Position numbers and translations under genes: made by a program. From CAVXAE01 sp044225565 (GTDB lineage: Bacteria > Pseudomonadota > Gammaproteobacteria > Steroidobacterales > Steroidobacteraceae), in NCBI GenBank assembly GCA_044225565.1, contig JBGAIL010000124.1:1-14292 (forward strand): DNA of 14,292 nt. Reading direction: 5' to 3'. The notes beneath the pieces were generated by a model. It ran no database searches and was not told where the DNA came from. It was given only the letters and a program-made list of their open reading frames with translations. Shown piece after piece: positions 1 through 6,802 of the stretch (within the stretch, counting starts at the first letter, position 1; every line of letters starts with the position of its first letter).

Positions 1-6
1 GAGCCA

Positions 7-36
7 GGAATCCGCCGGGCTCGCGCCGCGGATTCC
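7..36. repeat. Perfect inverted repeat / stem-loop at the left edge
   Basis: A 9-base arm (GGAATCCGC, 7-15) is followed after 12 bases by its exact reverse complement (GCGGATTCC, 28-36). It could fold into a strong hairpin. There is no T-tract after either arm, so an intrinsic terminator is not clearly supported. It may end a gene lying left of the window, or be an operator or a chance GC-rich hairpin. Bases 37-108 show no gene or promoter I can support. Confidence 0.45.
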
Positions 37-120
37 GGAACGGCGCGGCGCCGAAGGGACGCGCGATGGTCGAGCCGAGCGGGTACGCTCGTTGCTTCAC
101 CCAGCGCTGGAGGAGTGCCC

Positions 121-555
121 ATGGAAACGAACGAGCTGCATCGTGGCCGACTGATCGATCACATCCAGCTGGTGGTGAGGGATCTCGCCGCCAGCAAGCG
201 GTTCTACACCGCGGTCCTCGGCGTGCTCGGCCTGCCGGTGGGAGGCGAGGCTGAGGACTATTTCTGGGCGGATGAGCTCTTCGTCTCGAGCCGGGAGAGC
301 AAGGCCAGCGCGGGAAAGCTCACCGGCCCCACGCATCTCGCCTTTCAGGCCGAGGATCGTGCGGTGGTGGATCGCTTTCACGAGGCCGCGCTCGCCGCCG
401 GCGGCAAGGACAACGGCGCGCCGGGCGAGCGCCCCTATCATCCCGGCTACTACGCCGCATTCGCCCTCGACCCCGATGGCAACAACATCGAGGTCGTGCA
501 CCACGGAGCCGCCCGGCGGTCCGCTGCATCGGTGAAGATCACTTTCGCGGGGTGA
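121..555 (+). CDS. VOC-superfamily (glyoxalase/bleomycin-resistance fold) protein
   Basis: A 144-residue single-domain protein of the vicinal-oxygen-chelate superfamily, the usual length for one module built from two beta-alpha-beta-beta-beta halves. The first half opens with IDHIQLVV (residues 12-19) and RFYTAVLG (27-34); the second has THLAFQA (71-77) and ends in FALDPDGNNIEVVHH (114-128). H14, H72 and E124 sit where the family places metal ligands, so a metal-dependent enzyme is likely; no resistance or lyase function can be named from this alone. I chose ATG 121 because GGAGGAG (109-115) lies 5 bases upstream; an in-frame GTG at 115 lies inside that site. No signal peptide, so cytoplasmic. 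It stands alone on the + strand and converges with the next gene. Family call is firm, substrate unknown. Confidence 0.9.
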   Translation: METNELHRGRLIDHIQLVVRDLAASKRFYTAVLGVLGLPVGGEAEDYFWADELFVSSRESKASAGKLTGPTHLAFQAEDRAVVDRFHEAALAAGGKDNGAPGERPYHPGYYAAFALDPDGNNIEVVHHGAARRSAASVKITFAG

Positions 556-557
556 CT

Positions 558-586
558 GGCAGGCGGACGGCGGCCATGCGTCTGCC
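558..586. terminator. Possible bidirectional terminator hairpin between convergent genes
   Basis: GGCAGGCG (558-565) can pair with CGTCTGCC (579-586) over 8 positions with one G-U wobble, leaving a 13-base loop. It fills the 40-base gap between the stops of the VOC gene and the serine hydrolase gene, where a shared terminator is expected. Neither side carries a clear T-run, so this is a structural guess only. Confidence 0.3.
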
Positions 587-595
587 TCGCAAAGG

Positions 596-2305
596 CTATC
601 TTGCCGAGCTCACGCGCATGAACGGCCCGCCCAGCAGATCCCACCCGGGATCGAAGGAGGCGGGCTGTCCCTGTGGATCGATGTGGAAGCGCAGGAAGAA
701 GCGCATCAGATCGACGCCGCTCGTGGATACGTGCATGCGGAAGATGTCCCCGTGCCAGTGCTCGAGCCGCCAGTCGACGACGCCGGGTTTGCGGAAGACG
801 AGCCGGTCGCCGGCCAGGACGATGGCCGCACGGCCAAATGCCGGATTCTCGTACTCTCCGACGTATCGCTGCAGGGGCAGGGATGGCGGCACGCCGCGCC
901 GGCGTTGCCGCTGCAGGCCGGCTTCGGCCACTTCAGCCTCGTGCTCTTCCTGCTCGGCGACCGCGAGCAGGTCGCGGCTCCAGTCGTGGGATTGCGCTCC
1001 CAGCAAGGCATCGAAGATGCGCAACGCGATCACGTCATTGAGCAGCCCGCTGCCGTCCCGCCCATAGCTGTTCGCCAGCACGATCACGCCCGTTCCTCGA
1101 TCCGGAATCATCGCGATCAGGGACATGCCGCCGAGCAGCGCCCCACCGTGATAAAGATAGCGGTGCCCGCGGTAGGTGTGATGGAACCAGCCCATCGCAT
1201 AGCTCACCCGCTCCGTCGTCGGACTGATGCGGTTCACGGCCTCCCACACCCTGCTGAAAGAGAACTGCGTCGGATCGCGGATCATGATCTGCGGCGTGCG
1301 CAGCTCCTGCAGCGTCGCCGCGGACAGCAGCGGCCGTCCCGCTTGATCCCGTCCTTCGTTCAGGTTGAAGCGCAGCCACAGGGAAAGATCGTGCAGGTTC
1401 GACACCATCGAGCCCGTTGGCGCACCGCCCCGCAGGGAGATCTGCCACGGCAGTGCCTTTGGCCCCTTCGGCGTATGCCAATGTGGCATCGTCACGTTGC
1501 GACCGGTAGCGTCCTCGATGCCTGCCCGGCCCGCCGGCGCCTGCCCATACATGCTTGGAGCGAGATGGGCGGCGTCCCAGACTCCAGCCAGATCGGCGCT
1601 CGGGCTGCTGTCGTGCAAGCCGAGTGGATCGAGCAGCCGCCGCTGCACGAACTCCGCCCAGCTCATGCCGGAGACCGCAGCAATCAGCTCGCCGGCGATG
1701 TTGTACATCATGTTGCTGTAGAGCGCTTCATCGCGGAACGACACCCATGCGCGCGCCGTCCGCGCGTTCCCGAGCACCTGCGCCGCGCTCATCGGCACTA
1801 CGGCACTGACGTTGCTTTCCACCCCCGCGCGGTGTGCGAGCAGATCACGGATCGTCACGTGCTCGGTGAGCCAGGGATCGGCGAGGCGAAACGTCGGCAG
1901 ATGGTCGATTACGAGATCGTCCCAGCTGATCCTGCCTTCATCCACGAGCAACGCGACGGCCGTCGCCGTGAAGGCCTTGGTCAGCGAGCCGATCTCGAAC
2001 AGGCTGCGCTCATCGACGCGTGGAACCTTGTCGATCTCGCGCACGCCGAATCCACGCTGGTAGACGACGGCGCCGTCCTGGATCGCTGCGACGGCGATTC
2101 CCGGCACCTGCCAATCCAGACGGGCCCGTTCGATGTAAGCGTCCAAGGCCTCCCGATCGAGACGCGGGCGCACATCATTCTCGTGGAGATGGGCTCGCGA
2201 ACCGGAGCGAACGGCGTCGATGGGTCGCTCCTGTGCCGGTGCGGTCAACACATCCAGCGCCAGCGCCGCCGCCAGCGGTATTGCGACGAGGTGGGAGATG
2301 CGCAC
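596..2305 (-). CDS. Exported class-C beta-lactamase-fold serine hydrolase
   Basis: A 569-residue member of the class C beta-lactamase / penicillin-binding / family VIII esterase group. Residues 1-25 form a signal peptide (short basic start, hydrophobic core, APA near 22-24), so it is periplasmic. All three active-site motifs are present: SxxK as S107-L-T-K110, YxN as Y197-S-N199, and H386-G-G in place of KTG. The HGG form is common in esterases and D-aminopeptidase-like members rather than true beta-lactamases. After the catalytic domain (about 50-435) an acidic linker leads to a C-terminal beta domain (about 477-565) resembling DUF3471-type domains fused to such hydrolases. It starts with GTG 2 bases after the fecR-like stop, and I see no good Shine-Dalgarno site, so translation is probably coupled to that gene. 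Co-transcription with a sigma/anti-sigma pair suggests induction by the receptor's ligand; cleavage of that ligand is inference. Antibiotic resistance is not indicated. Confidence 0.88.
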   Translation of the reverse strand: MRISHLVAIPLAAALALDVLTAPAQERPIDAVRSGSRAHLHENDVRPRLDREALDAYIERARLDWQVPGIAVAAIQDGAVVYQRGFGVREIDKVPRVDERSLFEIGSLTKAFTATAVALLVDEGRISWDDLVIDHLPTFRLADPWLTEHVTIRDLLAHRAGVESNVSAVVPMSAAQVLGNARTARAWVSFRDEALYSNMMYNIAGELIAAVSGMSWAEFVQRRLLDPLGLHDSSPSADLAGVWDAAHLAPSMYGQAPAGRAGIEDATGRNVTMPHWHTPKGPKALPWQISLRGGAPTGSMVSNLHDLSLWLRFNLNEGRDQAGRPLLSAATLQELRTPQIMIRDPTQFSFSRVWEAVNRISPTTERVSYAMGWFHHTYRGHRYLYHGGALLGGMSLIAMIPDRGTGVIVLANSYGRDGSGLLNDVIALRIFDALLGAQSHDWSRDLLAVAEQEEHEAEVAEAGLQRQRRRGVPPSLPLQRYVGEYENPAFGRAAIVLAGDRLVFRKPGVVDWRLEHWHGDIFRMHVSTSGVDLMRFFLRFHIDPQGQPASFDPGWDLLGGPFMRVSSAR

Positions 2306-2307
2306 GC

Positions 2308-3435
2308 CTATTTCGGACCGGCAGGCGCGCCGTCGCGGATGACGAACCCTTCTCCGTCGGCGCTCACCGACAAATCGCCGTAGCGCTGCAGGAAGCTCAC
2401 GAGGGACTCCGGACTGTCCACGTCGAACGTCGCAGTGAGTCGTATGCTGCGCGCTCGATCTCCGATGACGCGAAACCTTCGCGTGCCATAGCGATTGAGT
2501 TCCTCTGCCACGTTCTCCAGGCGCTCGGTGCGGAAGACCACGCGACGCTCACGCCATGCCACGGCACGAGTGACATCTGCCGATGCATGCCTGACGATGC
2601 CTCCATCGGCGGCGACGGTCGCTTCTTCACCGGCATCGAGCAGACCTGCGCCCGCGATCGTTGCGCGCACGGTACCCGACTTGGGCACGGCCCCTTCGCC
2701 CGGATCGTCGATCGGCTGCGCGAGCGGGCGCGTTCGATGAGTGACTTTCACGCGACCTTCGAGCACCGATACCCGAGTCCCTCGCTCACTCTGTCGAACG
2801 TTGAACTGCGTGCCTACCGCCTGTACGACCGCAGATCCGGCAATCACGCGAAAAGGTCGCGCCGCATCCCGTGCAACCGTGAACAATGCTTCGCCGGACA
2901 ACAGCGCGATCTCGCGCGACTGCTGCGAGAATTTCAGGCGCGCGCGGGATGCTGTGTTGAGATAGAGCACGGACCCATCTGGGAGCGGTACGGTTCGCTG
3001 TTCGCCTACGGAAGTTTCGTAGACTTCAGCGCCGGGGTAAGCCTGGAATCCCAGCGCAATCATCACGGCAACGATCGCGGCAGCCGCCGCCCAGCGGGCA
3101 CGTCGCCAGGAGCGATCTGCAGCACGAGGCCGGGCCCGCGAGGCGGACGCAGGCGCTTCGTCGAGCATTTTTCCGAAGCTCACGACATTGCCCTCGTCGC
3201 CGCTGCTGCGCAACTCCGCGAGCACCTCGTCCACGCTCGAGCGCTGGCCGGCGCCGAGCTCGCGCAGCCGGCGCCATGTCGCGGTAGCGAACAGGAACTC
3301 TTCGACGTGATGCGGCGATTTGCGCAGCCAGGCGAAGAATGCCTCCTCGCGCGCCGGGTCGGCGTCGGCGAGCTCGCACAGCCATTGCACGGCCTGCTCG
3401 CTCACCCTCTGCGGTTCCCGGCGGGTGCTCGTCAT
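2308..3435 (-). CDS. FecR-family transmembrane anti-sigma factor
   Basis: A 375-residue cell-surface-signalling regulator that holds or activates the ECF sigma factor in the cytoplasm and contacts the receptor's STN domain in the periplasm. Domain order is standard: N-terminal DUF4880-like helical sigma-binding region (about 10-60, with AVQWLCELADAD and FAWLRKSP), one transmembrane helix (about 114-131), FecR domain (about 138-230, with TVPLPDGSVLYLN and LLSGEALFTVARD), and C-terminal DUF4974/STN-like domain (about 297-367, with RLENVAEELNRYG). VGTQFNV (207-213) carries the G-T dipeptide (208-209) at which FoxR-type anti-sigma proteins self-cleave. ATG 3435 has AAGGAG (3443-3448) 7 bases upstream, lying inside the end of the sigma gene, whose stop is 1 base away; translational coupling is likely. 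The hydrolase gene follows after 2 bases. Confidence 0.93.
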   Translation of the reverse strand: MTSTRREPQRVSEQAVQWLCELADADPAREEAFFAWLRKSPHHVEEFLFATATWRRLRELGAGQRSSVDEVLAELRSSGDEGNVVSFGKMLDEAPASASRARPRAADRSWRRARWAAAAAIVAVMIALGFQAYPGAEVYETSVGEQRTVPLPDGSVLYLNTASRARLKFSQQSREIALLSGEALFTVARDAARPFRVIAGSAVVQAVGTQFNVRQSERGTRVSVLEGRVKVTHRTRPLAQPIDDPGEGAVPKSGTVRATIAGAGLLDAGEEATVAADGGIVRHASADVTRAVAWRERRVVFRTERLENVAEELNRYGTRRFRVIGDRARSIRLTATFDVDSPESLVSFLQRYGDLSVSADGEGFVIRDGAPAGPK

Positions 3436-3436
3436 G

Positions 3437-4021
3437 TCAGGACTCCTTTCCGTCCGGGCCCGCCGGCTCGGCGAGGCGATGCCGGCAATGCTCTATGCCT
3501 TTGTAGAGGTGGTTGCGCACCGTGCTTATCGAGATTCCGAGCACGCGGGCGATCTGCGCGTGCGCGAGATCCTGCTGGACGGCGAGGCGGAGAACGGCGC
3601 GCTGCATCGGTGGCAGCCTGGAGATGACGAGCTCGAAGCGCCGCCGCCGCGCGTCCTCATCGTAGACTTCGTCCGGGCTCGCCGCATCGTCCGCAAGCTC
3701 TTCGGCCGCTTCGGCCAGGGCCGCCGGGTCGAGCACGGTCCGATCCCCCCGCTCCCGCAACCTGAACTCGTAGAGCACGTTGAAGGCGATTCGATAAACA
3801 TAGGCCTGCGGCGACCGCACCTGCCGGGGATTCGAGGCGCGCAGCAGCCGCAGATACACCTCCTGTGCCAGGTCCTCGGCGTTCTCGGCGCTGCGCAGCC
3901 GGCGCAGCAGGTACCTGTAGAGCTGGGAGCGGAAATGCTCGAACACCGTCGCGGCCCAGCGCGACGGGCTTTCCGGCAGGCCGGGCGGTGAAGCGGCGTC
4001 GCGCAGATTCTGGCTCCCCAT
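3437..4021 (-). CDS. FecI-like ECF sigma factor
   Basis: A sigma-70 family extracytoplasmic-function sigma factor, 194 residues from ATG 4021. Sigma region 2 covers about 27-95, with the core-binding signature AEDLAQEVYLRLLR (48-61) and PQAYVYRIAFNVLYEFRLR. Sigma region 4 covers about 133-183, with LPPMQRAVLRLAV and the helix-turn-helix HAQIARVLGISISTVRNHL (154-172). It directs RNA polymerase to target promoters, probably including the divergent receptor gene and perhaps its own operon. The start is uncertain: the frame stays open to ATG 4123, which has GGAGGG (4134-4139) 10 bases upstream, giving 228 residues. The extra 34 residues do not look like sigma sequence and would leave only 32 bases before the receptor gene, so I prefer 4021 although its own ribosome-binding site is weak. 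First gene of the sigma / FecR / hydrolase operon. Confidence 0.9.
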   Translation of the reverse strand: MGSQNLRDAASPPGLPESPSRWAATVFEHFRSQLYRYLLRRLRSAENAEDLAQEVYLRLLRASNPRQVRSPQAYVYRIAFNVLYEFRLRERGDRTVLDPAALAEAAEELADDAASPDEVYDEDARRRRFELVISRLPPMQRAVLRLAVQQDLAHAQIARVLGISISTVRNHLYKGIEHCRHRLAEPAGPDGKES

Positions 4022-4155
4022 AGCCTGGTATGACCGCCCCGGCTGCGGAAACTCACTAGCCGCCGAGGCCGGAATGCGAATTCCGCCGCGCAGGTAGTGA
4101 TTTTCGCCTGGGGCGACAGCCATGCAGTGTATGCCCTCCGGCGAGGAGGCGGCTC
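4022..4155. promoter_or_regulatory. Divergent control region between sigma-factor operon and receptor gene
   Basis: These 134 bases separate the chosen sigma start from the receptor start and must hold the promoters for both directions. I could not identify a convincing -35/-10 pair on either strand, and nothing resembling the classical Fur box. AGGAGG at 4144-4149 is the receptor's ribosome-binding site, 6 bases before ATG 4156. If the longer sigma start (4123) is used, most of this region would also be coding. Confidence 0.5.
4070..4085. repeat. Short perfect inverted repeat, candidate operator
   Basis: CGGAAT-GCGA-ATTCCG has two perfect 6-base arms around a 4-base spacer, in the middle of the divergent control region. 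Its position fits a regulator-binding site, but the arms are short and no regulator can be named. It does not match the classical Fur consensus. Confidence 0.3.
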
Positions 4156-6741
4156 ATGATCGCGATGGGGAGAGTCACGATGAGGTTCACGATGAAACTG
4201 GCGCTGCGAGCCCTGTCATGCCTGGCCTTGGTCTGGCCGGCGGGCATCGTGCTCGCAGAGCCGCCGGCAGCCCTGAAGCTGTACATCCAGTCCCAGCCGA
4301 TCAGCGACGCGCTGAACGAGTTCGCCCGTCAGTCGGGCCTGCAGGTGTTCTTCCTGGCCTCGGAGGAGAGCAAGGGCGTCGTGAGCACGGCGCTGCGAGG
4401 CAGTTACGAAGATGCGAAGACCGCGCTCAGCCGGCTGCTGGCCAACACCGGGCTCGACTACGAATATCTGGATGCGCGCACCGTCGCGATCCGCGCTGCG
4501 CGATCGAGCGGCCCGGGCACCAGCCGTCAGACCGCAGCCGACGAATCGGCCGTCCGGGCCTTGCGCGTCGCACAGGTCTCAACGGCGGAGGGCGCGTCGC
4601 AGGATGCGCGCCCCGGTGAGAAGCCGGGAGCTGCGGCGGGCACGACTGAGCAATCCCCGGGTTCCTCCGCCGCCGGCGGCGAGGAGCAGGTGGAGCAGAT
4701 CATCATCCGCGGCGCGCGCACTTCGACGGCGACCAAGATGAACGCGCCGATCCTCTCCGTGCCGCAGAACATCCAGGTGCTGTCGTCCCGATTCATCGAC
4801 GACATCGGCGCCGACCTCCTCGAGGATGCGCTGCGCCACGTGGCGGGAGTCGCGGTGGGCGGCTTCTACAACGGCTGGGACTTCTTCCGCATCCGCGGCT
4901 TCGATGGCGTTTCGTATCTCGATGGCCTGCGCACCGACACGCTGGGGCTCAACGCCGAGGTGTTCGGCCTGGACCGCATCGAGGTGCTGAAGGGGCCTTC
5001 CTCCACGCTGTACGGTGAAGGGCTGCTGAGCGGCATGGTGAACATCGTCAGCAAGCGGCCGAAGCGGGAGGCGTTCTTCGAGGCGGCCGCGACCGGCGGA
5101 GACTTCCACTTTCGCGAGGCGTCCGTCGATTTCGGCGGGTCGCTGAACGCGGCGCAGACGGTGTATGCGCGCCTGCCGGTGCTGTATCGCGAGGATGGCA
5201 GCTTCGTCGACTTCGTGGACGGGCTGGAGCGCATCTACATCGCACCCTCCATCACCTGGGAGATCGGTGAGCGGACCCGGCTCACGATCCTCACCACGTA
5301 CCAGAAGGACCGCAACGAGCTCGCCTTCCCGCTGCCGGCCTTCGGCACCGTGCTGCCGAACCCCAACGGAAAGATCCCGGTCACCCGCTTCATCGGCGAC
5401 GGCAACGATCCCGGTGTCACGCGCGACGAGAGCTGGGCGCTCGGCTACCAGCTCACGCACGAGCTCAACGACTGGGTCTCGTTCCGCCAGAGCGTGCGGC
5501 AGCGCCGGCGCGGCACCGATTGGGACCGGATCATCTACCCCTGGTTCATCAATCCCGACCAGCGCACGCTGGCGCGCTACGCATACTTCATCGACGACGA
5601 GCGGGATCGCGACTTCAACGCCGATACCGGCATCGAGCTGCAGTTCTCCTCGGGCCGCCTGCGGCATCACATGACGGCGGGAACGGATTTCACCCATGCG
5701 ACCAATCACGCCCGCTCCGGCTTCTACGGCTTCGACCTGCCGGAGGGAATGGATCTCGACCTGTTCGATCCCGTCGATCGGGGCGCCGCCGCCGTCATCC
5801 CGCCGGAGCTGTTCCCCGGGGCGGAAAAGAGCCAGTCGCTGGGCTTCTACCTGCAGGATCGCATCGAGTTCACCGACCGGCTCAGCATGATGATCGGCGG
5901 CCGCTACCAGAAAGTGGATGGCGGCTTCTCCGGCACCATCGATCCCGACGATTCGCAGATGGTCGGCGGCAGCGCCTTCGTGCCCAACGTCGGCTTCAGC
6001 TACGAGGTGAGGCAGGGCCTGCACGCTTACGCCAGCTACAGCGAAGCCTTCAAGGGCCAGTTCGATCGCCGCGTCGCGAGCGGGGACCCGTCGGATCCCG
6101 ACGGCGATCCGGCCGATCCGGAAGAGGGCGCGCAATACGAAGTGGGCCTCAAGGCGGGCCTGATGGACAACCGGCTCAACGGCACGTTCTCGGTCTACGA
6201 GCTGACGCGACGCAACGTTCTGCAGACCGACTTCGGCAACCCCGACTTCTACCTGCTGACGGGCGAGCAGCGCAGCCGCGGCGTCGAGCTCGACAGCCAG
6301 CTCCTGCTCAAGCCCAACTGGGAGGTGATCGCCAGCATCGCCTACACCGACGCCGAAGTGACGCGCGACGTGACGACGCCGGTGGGCTCGCCGCTGCGGA
6401 ACGTGCCGCGCGAGACGTTGAGCCTGTGGTCGAAATACAGATTCGACGCCGGCATCCTGCGCGGGCTCGCGGTGAGCCTCGGCGGCAGCTACTACTCCAA
6501 ACAGGCGGGAAAGGACGTGGCGCCGCGAACCCCGGACGATCCGGATGACATCGAATCGTTCGATCTGCCGTCCTACGTGCTGGTCGATGCGAACGTCACC
6601 TACCAGTGGAACAGGACGCGCTTCGCGCTCACGTTCAACAACCTGCTCGACGAGAAGTTCTTCATCGGCTCCTACAACGAGAACTACGTCCTGCCGGGGA
6701 CGCCGCGCAGCGTACGGTTCACGGTGGGCTGGACGTACTGA
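4156..6741 (+). CDS. TonB-dependent siderophore-type receptor with STN signalling domain
   Basis: An 861-residue outer-membrane transducer that imports a ligand, by family most likely a ferric siderophore, using TonB energy and also signals ligand binding. In order: signal peptide ending near LA-EPP (33-37); STN domain (about 40-115, with LKLYIQSQPISDALNEFARQ and AKTALSRLLANTGLDYEY), which contacts FecR in the periplasm; an Ala/Ser/Gly-rich linker (about 116-178); a TonB-box-like QIIIRGA (181-187); plug domain (about 195-315) with FRIRGFDGVSYLDGLR and IEVLKGPSSTLYGEG; then a 22-strand-type barrel ending in RSVRFTVGWTY, with the terminal aromatic needed for outer-membrane insertion. The start at 4156 has AGGAGG 6 bases upstream; ATG 4180 (GGGGAGA upstream) is an alternative giving a more compact signal peptide. 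Divergent from the sigma/FecR operon, so probably a target of that sigma factor. Family and signalling role are firm; the ligand is unknown. Confidence 0.94.
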   Translation: MIAMGRVTMRFTMKLALRALSCLALVWPAGIVLAEPPAALKLYIQSQPISDALNEFARQSGLQVFFLASEESKGVVSTALRGSYEDAKTALSRLLANTGLDYEYLDARTVAIRAARSSGPGTSRQTAADESAVRALRVAQVSTAEGASQDARPGEKPGAAAGTTEQSPGSSAAGGEEQVEQIIIRGARTSTATKMNAPILSVPQNIQVLSSRFIDDIGADLLEDALRHVAGVAVGGFYNGWDFFRIRGFDGVSYLDGLRTDTLGLNAEVFGLDRIEVLKGPSSTLYGEGLLSGMVNIVSKRPKREAFFEAAATGGDFHFREASVDFGGSLNAAQTVYARLPVLYREDGSFVDFVDGLERIYIAPSITWEIGERTRLTILTTYQKDRNELAFPLPAFGTVLPNPNGKIPVTRFIGDGNDPGVTRDESWALGYQLTHELNDWVSFRQSVRQRRRGTDWDRIIYPWFINPDQRTLARYAYFIDDERDRDFNADTGIELQFSSGRLRHHMTAGTDFTHATNHARSGFYGFDLPEGMDLDLFDPVDRGAAAVIPPELFPGAEKSQSLGFYLQDRIEFTDRLSMMIGGRYQKVDGGFSGTIDPDDSQMVGGSAFVPNVGFSYEVRQGLHAYASYSEAFKGQFDRRVASGDPSDPDGDPADPEEGAQYEVGLKAGLMDNRLNGTFSVYELTRRNVLQTDFGNPDFYLLTGEQRSRGVELDSQLLLKPNWEVIASIAYTDAEVTRDVTTPVGSPLRNVPRETLSLWSKYRFDAGILRGLAVSLGGSYYSKQAGKDVAPRTPDDPDDIESFDLPSYVLVDANVTYQWNRTRFALTFNNLLDEKFFIGSYNENYVLPGTPRSVRFTVGWTY

Positions 6742-6790
6742 GCGGGGCGCAGGCCGGGGCAGGCTCGCGGCACCTCGCCTGGAGTCATCC

Positions 6791-6802
6791 GGGCCGCGGC
6801 CC
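6791..6802. repeat. 12-base palindrome between convergent genes
   Basis: GGGCCGCGGCCC is fully self-complementary and abuts the stop of the GGT-family gene in the 61-base gap between it and the receptor gene. No T-tract follows on either strand and there is no loop, so a working terminator is doubtful. It may be no more than local GC richness. Confidence 0.2.

Noticed and set aside
596..2305. Beta-lactamase conferring resistance
   Set aside because: The fold and SxxK/YxN motifs match, but the third motif is HGG rather than KTG, there is a C-terminal DUF3471-like extension, and the operon context points to signalling and uptake.
683..2383. A 566-codon + strand frame opposite the serine hydrolase
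   Set aside because: The minus strand encodes a protein with signal peptide and all active-site motifs; the opposite frame has no recognisable domain and is a codon-bias shadow. The same holds for 2020-3627 (+), 4579-6135 (-) and 6684-7826 (-).
4022..4155. Fur box in the receptor promoter
   Set aside because: Looked for the GATAATGATAATCATTATC-type pattern because the receptor is siderophore-like; nothing close is present on either strand.
6742..6802. Terminator between the convergent receptor and GGT-family genes
   Set aside because: Only weak short inverted repeats and a loopless palindrome are present, with no T-run on either strand.
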